From: Macrocystis pyrifera
Taxonomy: Eukaryota > Sar > Phaeophyceae > Laminariales > Laminariaceae
Length of the DNA: 64,000 bases
Assembly: GCA_031763025.1 (NCBI GenBank)
Contig: JASSKH010000007.1
Location: forward strand, 14,160,080 to 14,224,079
Direction: 5' to 3'
Shown here piece by piece: positions 36,318-48,900 of this stretch; position 1 is the first letter of the stretch, and each line of letters opens with the position of its first letter. The translations under genes and the position numbers were made by a program. The notes beneath the pieces are model-generated. The model did no database searches, had not been told where the DNA came from, and was given only the letters and a program-made list of their open reading frames with translations.

Positions 36318-38137
36318 AGCTTGCGACCATCACTGGCAGAAGCAATCAGATTTCCACCTTCTTGTCGCCCTGACCGTCCATGAAATTCACCAAGTGCTGC
36401 GGAGGCCGGCCGGCCCCGGTGGACGCTTCGGACGAATCAGGGTGTGTCGTGGAGACCGCAAAGTGAACATAGGTTGTGAATGAAGGCGTTGATCGCAATG
36501 TTGATTGTGGCATTGCAAGTACTGCAGTACGCGTACGTACTTTTTGTACATTTTCGTTTCCTACTCTCGGCCCGTCAGCCAGCACCCGAAGGGAAAACTT
36601 GCACGTACGTTTGATATTTGTACAAATATATATATATATATATATATATTTTTTGGGGGGGGGGGGTGAGTTGAGTGGGGTGTATTCATCTTTTTTGTTT
36701 GGGGGGGGGGCTGATGCGATACATGTATCAGAGAGTTGGTGACGGGTTGGTTGGTTTCGGCAACGCTTCCTTGAGGTTTCCACCACTGGTTTTACCCGCG
36801 TTTTTCTCATCTCGTGACGGTCCATACCGCTTTAGGTGCTCTGCCGTGGTTTTACGATGGAGCGAGTTTGTTTTTTGTCTTGCGTACCCCCGAGTGATGT
36901 TTCAAATGAATTACTCGATGTCGTTAGAACCGTGATTCTTTTATCGAAGCTGGCCGACAGGTAAAACTTTGCGACAGGACAGCATTGTTGTGCACACGAG
37001 GAGTGGTGCAGTGCATTTTACACATGGTTGGGTCGATGACCACGAACCCTCCGCTTGATTTCATGTCGACGGTGCAAGCCGGCGCGACTCTACAGGAGGG
37101 ACGGCATTGCAGTGCGTGGCTAGGGAGGTGATAGCCTCTGCTCTCTGGTCACTGCTGCCTGCTGCCGTCAATGATGGTACGGGAAATATGCGATCGGGTT
37201 GGACGCAGAAAATCTGACCGGGAAAAAAATATATATACAGTAGCAGTATAGATTAGACGGCATGCGGTCTGATTTTGAGAATATAGCAGCGCGACTCTCA
37301 GTAGGGGCTCCTCGTTGGCTGCAGTAGGGCGCGGAGAACGATTTTTGGAATTCACACAGCGATGAGCAAATCGGTAGCGACTATGGCGTGGATTGGACGA
37401 GGCAAGACTACTGGGTTTTATGAACTGCAAGGAAGGGGTGCAAGCGGCCGGTGTAGGCTGTCTTGCGGCCGCAAGAGCCACCGGACGGTATCTCCAGAAG
37501 GACGGGGGTGGGGATACAAACTGGCACTGCCATGGTTACGCCTATCAGCTATGGCGGCCAAGATGCAGGCTCAGGGGTCGCCGGCAAACAAAAACAAGAA
37601 CGTTATGCAGAGTATCGAGCCATTACTTGTCATTAGACCGGTGACTAAATCGGCGCAGGCAGCCAGAGCTCACCATACCTCTGGTGCTAAATCAGCACAC
37701 TGCCAACTATTTCCTGTCTCGGAACCAAAAAAAAGGGTTTGAGCCGACCGATGACCACTATAGCTCACACGCCGCGGGATGGTCCGATGATTCCACCATT
37801 GCCCCAGACGCAAACCACCCACCCCCCTCTCCGCCATGGCTTCATACACGCATGTCGAGGAAGCGTTCGTCCATGGTCCAACGGCGCCAAGAAGAGCCTA
37901 CATCACACCAAACGCCTCGGTACAATAGCGCGCCTTCCCTCCGCTGAACTGAAGTACACTTGGCTATGACCACAACACGCCGATCACTACAGTACCTTTG
38001 TCACGTAAGCACTGTGAAGGCAGCACGGCGTAAGCACCCACCCGACCACCCGGAAAGCAAGTGACATGCCCCGATTCTTTTAAACACTTTTGAGGCACAG
38101 TTTCTTTGAAACTACATTTTTCGGCGACCCAGCGTTT
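36318..38137. other. Convergent intergenic region between KH gene and aldolase gene
   Basis: Both genes end toward this 1.8 kb, so both 3' UTRs lie here. It contains a (TA)n run at 36627-36650 and G tracts at 36655-36666 and 36701-36710. No gene recognised. Confidence 0.5.
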
Positions 38138-41100
38138 TCAGGCCGGTCGCCATCCCCGGTTCGGGTCGTGCAACGACGAGTTCCCGCTTATCGAGGGGTG
38201 GGGACCTTCGTACTTCCCGAGTTGGGCGGAGGCGTTCGCTCCCGCCAGGCTGCCCGCCATCTCCACCGCCGCGTCGAAATTCTCAGCTCGACCAGCCCAC
38301 ACCTTTAATCGCCACGGAGGGTCCATTATACCATGGTGTGGATGAGCAGCAGCGGGGAGTGGGGTGAGGCGGTGCGCGGGTGGGGTGGGGTGGGGTTGGG
38401 TGAGAGGTAGTGTATCACAACTGCTTGCATACGAGGTTCACAAAACGATAACGGCTCCACTCCGAATCATGCTCCGCTGTACGCCCGCTCTCCTGGTTCG
38501 TCGAGAGGTGCAGTCTACCAGGGATGCACGGGGGGCCTCTCCTTGCTTGCCTCTCTTTGCACGGGGGGGGGGGGCGGTCAAGAAGAAGAGCCCTGCTATC
38601 TCCTTGGGTGTTAGTCTTTGCCGTTTGCTTTGCGTAAGTTTGGCACAAAAAATAAGGGCTCAGTCAAACGAAGGGGCGTCTCGGGGCGTGGCCTCCTCGA
38701 TGGACATCTCCACCATGCAGGTAGGTTGCGCAATCCAGCTACACGGCCGTATTGCCGAACGCGTCGATCATTCTAATGATCCACCAATACGTTTATTTTT
38801 GCATTGAACAGTTCTGGCAGATACCGACCGGTACTGAACTTGTGAATCCTCCACCCAACCGCCCAAAAGTAGTGCAGATACGAGCAGGGCCAGCCAAGAC
38901 AATGTTTATTCGGCAGATTGGTCACACCCCGATCAATTTTACGAATTTGCACTTTGAAGTTTTGACACGGCGTAGTTCATGTACCTATCGACACACTGGT
39001 CTCCTCCCCTTTTTTTTCCGCGAGAGTTACGACCGATCAAAAACTATAAAAAAATACAAAATCGATCAAACCTACTTGCTGTACGTAGTAAAAAAAAAGA
39101 AAAGGAAGGCAGGTGGTCAGTATCTTTGAAGGTGTCATTCATATACGGGGTTAAAACTTCGGATCGAAATTCGCAAAAAATTGAGCGAGGCATCGCAAAA
39201 ACTTTTTTTTTTAATTTACTTGATTTATATGTGGAATCGTGTTTGGGTCATATCTGTTGATGGGTGGCGAACTGGGCAATGAAAGGTATATCGGTCTTCT
39301 CATTGTGTGTCTACAGCACTGTCTCTACCAATTTTTATTTTGATCGGGAACAACTGTTTTTATACGAAATTTGGTGTTAGTGTTGATGCTTTCGAGTTTT
39401 TGACGGATATCTTGGCGAGATCGAGTCGGATTTCAAACACGTTCAGAGTTCTTCTACTGCACTTTCGTTTTGCATATGCAGTGTTGTGTCAGGGTCAGTG
39501 CTTCCAGTTTTCAAGCCCTAATTCGCAGTGGCTCACGAGATACGACTTTAGCATGTTCATCCGTTTAGGTTGGCCCAGCTCGTATACACAAATGAGCACC
39601 TGAGTTGAACTGCCCACGAAAAACAGCTGATTTTGCTCAAAGCCTCGACAACAAAGACACTGGAACCACGTCTGCCGTTTTTTTTTCTGACAACTTTTCG
39701 TTTTTCTGCTCCAGCTCCGAACGTTTCCATCGAGCCAAAATTTGGCAGAAGGCAGATATGAGCTCCTTGGTGCACTACCGTGAGTGTGCCATAGCGACGG
39801 CACTTTTCGTGTCCTCCTTCGGGTTGGACCTCGTTGCCGCAGTTTGGAAATGTGGTTCCAGGCGCTTGAATTTTCGGTGTTGTTCTACAGCAGAAGAAAA
39901 ACAATTGGCTACAGCACAAGAAACCGAAAATTCAAGCGCCTGGAACCACATTTTCAACCTTTAGCGACGAGGTCCGCCCCGAAAGAGGACACGAAAAGTG
40001 CTGTCGCTTTGGCACACTCACGGGAGTGCACCAAGGAGCTCATATCTGCCCTGCCAAATTTTGGCTCGATGGAAACGTTCGGAGCCAGAGGAGACAAACG
40101 AAAAGTCCTCGGAAAAAAAATGGCGGCAGACGTGCTTCCAATGTCTTTGTTGCCAGGACTTTGTTTTTTTTGTGTTTAGTGGGCGGTGCAACACAGGTGT
40201 GAAGTAGAAACATGGTATGAATCTATGAGGGCCCCTTCTACCCCCTCCCTCGGACCACAAACCTTAAGAACGCTGGCCTGCAGACTGCGGCCAAAGCTGA
40301 AGCTCATTGCCCACGGGTGCCGCCGTTCGACGTCCTCCGCCGCGGTTCTGTTGATAAGGTCCAGGTTGACCGTTGCCTCCTCCTCCGACTGCCCGCCGGA
40401 CAAGAAAAACACCCCGGGCACGGCGGGGGGAACACGCCTCCGCAAGGTGCGAAGCGTCAGCTCCGCCGTAAGGGCTGGGCTTGCCTGCAAAACGTTTCAC
40501 GACCAAAACCAGAAAAAAAAACGTTAGGACGGCGGGAGAGGGGTTTCCAGAGAGTTGGAGAGCGCGGGGTGGGTGGGTGGGGTTGCACAGCGGTACTCGC
40601 CTTCTGAGGAGAGAATATTAACCCCTTTGCCGACTCGAAATAGAAACTGAAACAACAGCAAAAAATAGCGTCTAAAGCAGCGTGAGCGGGCAGCAAGCAG
40701 TACGGATATACAGAAACGATGACGATGTTGCTTGCGACCGTGCCGTATGATTCCCTGCGCATTCAACCATTGTAATTTCGGGGCACCCACTTAGTTGTAT
40801 CACCCCCCAATCGCGCAGTGGCCAGCCACAGTGGTTGATGTAACCGTCACATTTTTTAATCGCCATTTCCCCCCCCCCCCTGAAGTCTCAAGAGGGTTAA
40901 TGATTGGATTTTTAGATTTGAACTTTTTGTTGTAGTGGTGAATGGGGTGAACTGCTTTTCTATGCAAAGCATTATTCCACACTAATTCCAAGTAGTTTGT
41001 CCTTGAAAAAAGTGCGTGCAGTGGTAAGGCGGCTAAAGTTGCACCGACGGACGAAGACGTCTGATTGCCACATGTGCACACGAGCTGTGTCGCTTGCCAT

Positions 41101-42879
41101 GTGCGTACGAGCTGTGTTGCTTGCAGCAGTGATCGGCACTGCTTCTTAGGCATCCGCCGGACAGCAGCGGGGTGCGCCTGGTGCACGATCCGAGCCCAAC
41201 CGCAGGAACCCGAGGACGCTTGTCTTTCTCAGCATGCAGCGCTGCGCCGGCTAGTCTAACCCGGTGTTCGAAATGGGACACTAAATGCATTGCTTTTGCT
41301 TTGAACGAGGAGAAAACGAGTTATCTGTCAAGCACCTGGAAGCACTCATATCAAACTTCAAAGGCCACGCTGGAAAAAACAGAGAGTGTCGGGAGACAAG
41401 CAAAGTCTGTGGTGGAGTGAAAAGGTCCGGTCACGGGGACGGCCAGGTCTAATGGGAAGCTGCCGGCGGCGCTCTGGCAACAATGTTGCCATGCCATGCC
41501 ATACCATACCATGCCATGCCATGGCTCCGCCGCGCATCACCCGGAAAGCGCTATGGGGGTAGACGGTTAGGTACGAAATAAAATACAAACTTGGCCGACG
41601 GAGCGCTGTTGCCGTTTCTGTTCCTCTTCCACGGCACTCGAATCGCGAAGAATATTGTTGTGTCCAGCCATTGCAGGGAACCGGAAACGACCTTCGTCCC
41701 CCACCGTTCATGACCAGTCATCCGCACTATGATACCTGGTTCTGTGGTAGGTGTCTTCAGGACTGCGCAAAGTCCCCCAGCATGAAAAACGCAGCACATC
41801 GAGCAAACAAGGCCATGTGCAAAAAGCGAAACCGGAATTCGAAGCGAAAACGCCCCCACGGCTTACCTCTATCTCGCTGAAATCGTGACATGAGTTAATA
41901 ATTTGGGGGGCTGAGAATTTCAGGCTCGAACATATATATAAATACAACTACAATTACGATTTTTGAGGTCGTTGTCACTTGCTAGCTCTTGGCAGACAGA
42001 CCGACTGATAGACAACTCTTCGCAAACAGCCCTTCTTCTTTGAAACAGCCGAACAGCCAAACAGCCAAACAACCTTTCTTCTTTCTTCTTCGCAAACTGC
42101 AACCAATAGACAGCTCTTCGCACGGCGCCTAGAAGAGGCGTCTCGCCTTCGACGAACGGCATCTAGATGCTGCTGTAGGCGGCCAAGCTGCTGCTGTCGG
42201 TGGTGAACCTGCTGGTGCTGCAACCCCCGCCTCTCCCTTCTCCACGCCCCCTAAGCTCACCTCCCCCTCGTCGAGAGGCGCGTGGTCCTCGCCCTCTGGC
42301 AAGAGAGCGGCAACGACAAAGACCGACCTGGTGCCGGCTGTTGCTTGCGACCGGTGCACGGACCAGCACTTACTTACTTGCTCAAGAACTCCGCGTCTGC
42401 GAGGATCTCATGTGCGATGGTGGCGGGATCATCCTGTACTGTATTGGGCAACCAACTGCGAGTTCTGTGCTCGCCCGATCAAGGAAGGGACTGTCTCGTA
42501 CTCCCTCGAGATTGCTGACAGTGGTGAGTGTCTTGGGTCTATTGTTGAATGCTGTCTGTTGCCAGTACGTTTTTTGGGGGTTTTCAATTGCCTTTTAGCA
42601 TACAAACCTACCTCAAAGCGTTCATTATTTTTTGGACTCATCCATGCTCGTTCTTTCCCCTTCGTGCGTTGCGTCGGATCCTCTTACACAGTGCACGCGA
42701 ACGCGCACATGCACAACTGTTTGCGGGACGTGAACGAAGGAACGGAGGATTCAGCTGTCGCCGTCACCGCTGCACCGAACGATGTGAGTGCTGCTGCTAC
42801 TGTGGTGCATTTTCGGTGCACACGATTTCTGTGTGTACATGTTTTGGTGACCCTACGTACCCCCTTTGCTCGTTTTCGG

Positions 42880-42931
<52 letters not shown>

Positions 42932-45900
42932 CAGCGCCACGCCATGAGTGCTGTTGCTGTGCACCTGCTGCTCCTGTGCACTTGCTGCTGCTGTGCACTT
43001 GCTGCTGCTGTCGTGCTGCTGCGTTGTTGCCGTGCATCATGCTGGAAGTGTACATATTTTCGGATCGTCAATAAAATTCCGTAGGTTTCGCGATGGCGGC
43101 ATACCAGGGTACATCATGTTTTTTTTCTTCCATATTTTCATATCGTTGCTATGCTGCTGCTGCTGCTGCTGCTGCTGCCAACGCTGCGGCGATTCGTTGC
43201 AGCTTCTGCTGCTGCTAATGCTGTAGCTGCTTCTGCTGCTAATGCTGCCGCAATATCCACTGAATGTTCGTATGTACTCGGATTATTGTTTTTATTGGTC
43301 GTTTTTGTACCCAAATGGTTCTTTTGATACGTGAAACATATTTTTGTCGTTTAGCTCCTGCATTTTGCGTACGTACTGCTTTTTCTCGTTTTTGGCTTGA
43401 TTTTTTTTCCTATCGTTGCTATGCTGCTGCTTGCTGCTGCTGTGGTGCTGCTGCGTTGTTGCCGTACATCATGCTGCACTTGTGTGTGTACATATTTCTG
43501 TATCGTCACTGAATTTCCGTAGGTTTTGCGATCGCGGCATACCAGGGTACGTAGTTTTTTTCTTCCTTATTATCATATCGTTGCTATGTTGCTGCTGCCA
43601 ACGCGGATTATTGTTTTTGTTGGCCGTTTTTGTACCCAAATGTTTTTTTTTATACGTAAAAAAAATATTTTGGTGGTTTTGCCCCTGCATTTTGCGTACG
43701 AACTACTTTTTCTCGTATTTTTATCATGGTGGTTTTCGTATTGTTGCTATGCTGCTGCTGCGTTGTTGCCGTACAGCATGCGGGGGTGGGTCTATCTATA
43801 GTGAGGTACCAAAAACACTTTTCGGACGGACTCGGGGTACATACTTTTTTTCTTCCTCCTATTCGTATCGTTGCTATGCTGCTGCTGCTGTTGCCAACGC
43901 TGTGGCGATCCGTTGCTGCTTCTGCTGCTGCTGCTGCTGCTGCTAGTGGTGCCGCAATATTCACTGAATGTTCGTATGTACTCGGATAATTGTGTTTCTT
44001 GGTCGTTTTGTCGTTTTGTGGCGCTGCTGCGTTGTTCCCGTACACATCATGCTGGACATGATTTGTGTGCCTATTACACTTGTGCGTGTTTACATATTTC
44101 TGTATCGTCAACGATTTTTTTTGTGGTGTTGCTGCGTTGTTGCCGTACATCATGCTGGACGTGATTTGTGTGTGTATTACACTCGTGTGTGTGTACATAT
44201 TTCTGTATCGTCAATAATTACCGTACGTTTTGCGATTGCGGCAAACCAGGGTACATAGTTTTTTTCTTCCTGCTTTTCATATCGTTGCTATGCCGCTGCT
44301 GCTGCAGCCAACGTTGCGGAAATCCGTTGCTGCTTCTGCTGCTTCTGCTGCTGCTGCTGCTAATGCTAATAATGTACTCGGATTAATGTTTTTCTTGATC
44401 GCTTTTGTACCTAAATGGTCGTTTGGGTACCTGGAAAAAATATTTTGGTCATTTTGCTGCTGCCTTTTGCGTACGTACTGCTTTTTCTCGTTTTGGGCTT
44501 CGTTCTTTCCATATCGCTGCTACGCTGCTGTGGTGCTGCTGCTGCGTTGTACATCATGCTGGTCATTTGTGTGTACATATTTTTGTTTCGCCAATGAAAT
44601 TCCGTAGTTTTTGCGGTCGCGGCATACCAGGGGACATACTTTGTTTCTTCTTTTTTATCATATCTTTGCTATGCCGCTACTGCTGCCAACGCTGCGGCGA
44701 TCCATTGCTGCTTCTGCTGCTGCTAATGTTGCTAATGCTGCCGCAACCACTGCTCGAAGCCGTTGCGGCTCCTCCTCCTGCTGCTGCTGATACTGCTAAT
44801 GCTGGCTCAATATCCACTGATTGTTCGTATGTATTCGGATTACTGTTTTTCTTGGTCGTTTTTGCACCCAAATGATCGTTTTGGTACGTTAAAAAAATAT
44901 TTTGGTCGTTTTCCTGCTGCGTTTTACGCATGTACTTGCTGCTTCTGCTGCTGCTGCTGCTGCCGTCGTATAGCAAGCGATTACGTACTGCTGTTGTGCC
45001 GCTGTAGAGCAGTACAAATAATGAACTCTGCCCCCCACCCCCCCCCTTCCCCCTCCCCCGCCATTCCCTGCACGCCACTCCCGCCCCGCGCACCCTGTTT
45101 ACTTCGACCACGTCGGTGGCAAGTGCTACAACTGCCGCCTGACGGACTCCACCGTCAAAGACGGAAACATCATCATCAAGCGCAAGAAGAATCCCTTCCA
45201 TTTCGCCTGCTCCAGGGCTTCGCGGAATTCCGAAACAGTACGCCAAGCAGATTGTCTCCATCCAGGACGAATGAGAGGCAACAAATTGTTCCCACATTTC
45301 CCAAAATCACGATTATTTCTTCCTACTCATATCCAACGGGTTCAACAGCGGACAGATCCACATTCTGGGCCTCCCGCCTCGTTACTACAGCAGCTTGGAA
45401 GACTATTTACATATCATGTCTCATCCAAACTCCTATGCTGGCTACATCGAAATCGCGGCCGCCCAGCAACTATACAACATTTTCATAACCGTTGTCGTTG
45501 CCGGCACTGCTGCTTTCTCTCCTGTCCCAAACCTTCCTTTAAACAACAGCCTGTATGTTGTATATCATCCACATGCCATGCACTACTCCACTCTCTCCCC
45601 GCACTGATGAAATATGTTATCCTTATTATTAGACGAATGTCATTCTTACTCTTGCGTCACCCGATCTTACGTTTCACATTACATTCACAAATAAACGCGA
45701 GTATTACATCCTTCACCGTTTCTTACACAAATACATTAGTTTGGTTGGCTTTGGGTATTGCCCCAATTGCAATATAAGTGCAATTGGCGTCATAACATTT
45801 AGTTTGGTTGGCTTTGGGCTATTACCCCAATTGCAATATAACTGCAGCAATTGGCGTCAAAGCCCAAAGCCAACCAAAACTGCAATTGGCGTCATAGCCC

Positions 45901-48900
45901 AAAGCCAACCAAACTAAATGTATTTGTACAAGAAACGACGGAATACCCACTCCGAAGGAAAGCCTTGTATATATATATAAGTATATATCTATTTTTTTTT
46001 AAGGACTTACAGCTAAAAGAATTTGTGCTCAGTGAGGCATGCCCCTCTAAACCCGATAAAATAGCCTTCAAGAGTCTACGCTCAATCAAGTCAATGTCGA
46101 CACCACAGTAAGCCGTGAGCCTTATTAGCCAAACTAGGACACTCTCAATTGCTGTCGCATACTGCATACATACAGCCGCTTCGAGGCCTCAGAGGGCAAA
46201 CGCGATGGGAAAAAAAAAGCATTGACCGCACGAAGCAGCCTACGCAGTACACGTTCACCACCAGTTTGAGATTTGGTCTGATTGGCTTAGGGTCAAGATT
46301 GGAGCTGCTCTGATTGGCTCAGGGCTAGAGTTAGGGCTAGTTCTATTCGTCTCATACACAGTGTGCGTCAACCATTTTCTCGAATAAGCGGTAAGCAACT
46401 CTCAAAAGGCTGCTGGGGTATAGGGGACAGGGGATGCGCCCGACAGTGCAGTGTACGGAGGCGTTCTACGCTATCATAGGGGTACTTTTTTTTTACCAAT
46501 TTTGTGTCTGGCTGACGGGGGGGGTCCACAAAACTGAGGGACCGCGTACCCAACATTGATTCTTCTCCAACAATTTTCGTTATGTACCTCATAGGCCACG
46601 GGATCGGTCATGGAGTTATTCTCGTTTATTATTCGTCAAAAGTCAGGTTTTGGGTGAAAAGTAGAGAGCTTTTCAAGCAAGGAGGGGTCTCATAAATGAT
46701 CATGTGCTGTACTATTTAATAACACAGGTTAAGGTAGAGGTGCACCTACTTTTGCCTTCTGAGGTTCCTGACTTGAGAAGCTCTATACTATGAGTAAGTC
46801 ACTACTGAGGCTCTATACTATTGCTAAATCATCTGCACTATTAGCAAGTAATCCGAAAACTGATTTTTGAGAAAATAAAAAAGTGCAAATCCCGAAGAAC
46901 AACCCCAATAAAAAAAAAAAATGAAAAAAAATGAATGGAATTTTCGATGATTTTGGGGTTTTAAGGAGCCCTCTCCCCGTCACTCAGAAATTATTTTAGC
47001 CAAAACGTTGTACACCCGTGACAGCGCGCCTCGTCTATATAATAACCCTGCAGGGCAGCATGCGTCGACGGAGATGATGCACGACACTCGCGCGGCGTGA
47101 TGATACCATACTTGCACTGCCGCTGCCTGCTCTTCCTTCGTTCACTTTTTCTTTTCTTTTCTTTCTCTTCCCATTTATTAGTCTTCGCCTTCCTTTATCT
47201 CTCCCTCCTATGGTAGTCGTGAGTCAGATCAACCATTGGGTCACAAAGCAGGCTCTCCTCGCCCCTCCCGCTACGGTTCGTGCCTCCGTTTTTTTCGTCG
47301 CGAGAAACGCTTCAACCATTTCTTTCCCTCGTCGACTCGCGCCGAATTTCTTGACGCTTGTGAGGGACCTACGAGCATGACACTTTTTCTTGCTTTTTAC
47401 TATAAGTCGATAGCAGTGCGTCGTCCCAGAAAGGCGAAGCAAAAACAGTCGGCATGCGATGCAATGGCGAAACGGTGTGTGTATCACATATTTATCTCGG
47501 ATTGCTGTTCCCCTCAAAAAGGGAAATATGTATACCAAGTATATGATATGTATATGCATCGTATATATTACAAATACATGGATCCTTCATGGGCTCATAT
47601 AAACCCCGTACGTAGTAATCGTGATCGAAGCATTAGGCACGCACACAAGCTTTTGCAAAAAAATATGAGTTGTTTCGACAAAAATCCTCAATCTCACAAA
47701 CAGCTCAATGTTTTTTTCCTTCTGATTATTAATGAGTAAAAAGTGGCTATATATACAGGCGGCGGGCCGAGCCAGTAACTTCTGACGCAACAATAACGTC
47801 CTCCACTCGTCGAACCCCACCCACCCTCTGCTCCAACTGGTGTGTCGCCCCCCCCCGGTCAACACTACATCGCACCCGCAAGGCGACGCGCACAAACGCG
47901 TGCCATATAAGTCGTATGATGTACGAACCCGGCACCAACTCTGTCTGAAAAAAGCAAGGGTCGCTTTTTGGGTAGTCACTTACAGCAAGTACTCAGACGG
48001 TCCATACATTTCCAGAAATATTTTGGCATCAACCACCACTTCGGGGCGTCAAAATAAGAACCGCTTATTGCGGGGGACCTTAGTAAATAGGACCAAATAT
48101 TGTTCGCAAAAAATAGGTAAATATATCGTTTTTTTTTTCTGTGTACCGCAGGTTCTATTTACTATGCCCCCCCATAATAGTAGCAATGTTAAGGTCAGAT
48201 CGGTCCTTATATTCTTAGTAAAAAGAGGTGAAAACATTTCTGCTCCTCGCCTTTTTCTCGGGGGCGTCGACACCCGCCATGATCATCTGCGGCTTGAGAA
48301 GAGTCCCTTCCAGATACACGCCTGCCTCGGATAATGCGCCGTACACCGCGCCTAAGACGCGCTCGCTCACCTATACCAGGTAGGTATACGCAGCAATCGC
48401 GAACGGGAAGGGGGAGGGGGGGGGGGGGGGGGGGGGTCGGGTGGGTTATCGCAAGCGTTACCCACCAATACACACATCGTTGCCGTTTTCTTTGATCACA
48501 TTGTGCTGAAGCCGCTGCCGCTGCCGCTGCTACTGTGCTGTTGTTGCTGCTGTTTCTGCTGCTACTACTGCTGTTGATGCTGCTGTTCTGCAGTTGGGCT
48601 AGAGAATATCATACTTGCCTGCTGCTGTTGTACCCCCTTCTTCGCGCCCTCCCCCCCACGCCCCCCGCCCTATCTGGCCTCTCGCGAATAAAAAAAAAAA
48701 CCCTGTTCGGAATCCGTGCGAGACCAAACCCTCGCACTTTTGTCTCATCTTTTATCACATTCTGATGGAGGGATTTAGAAAACACTTGTTCGGAATCCGT
48801 GCGAGACCAAACCCGCGCACTGCTGTCTACCAGCATTCGTTATCACATTCCGAAGGAGGGATTTCGTTGTGGCGGGGTCCCACGCGAGCAGGGAGGCGAT

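Larger units (their letters stand above)
41938..45967 (+). mobile_element. E element copy 2 (E2) inside aldolase intron 4
   Basis: Reverse-complement copy of E1, ~4.0 kb, flanked by TATATATA on both sides. The zinc-gene frame lacks E1's TAG (TCG here) and keeps [19 protein letters not shown] and the longer C-terminus [20 protein letters not shown], a likely membrane segment. The block carrying CKDLTC is deleted and frame-shifted just after CTDQH. So both copies are damaged at different places. The strand given is that of its own gene; it lies antisense to the aldolase transcript. Confidence 0.6.

Noticed and set aside
47236-47739. 167-codon plus-strand ORF in aldolase intron 4
   Set aside because: Part of a dispersed non-coding segment also present at 51560-51850; no protein-like pattern.
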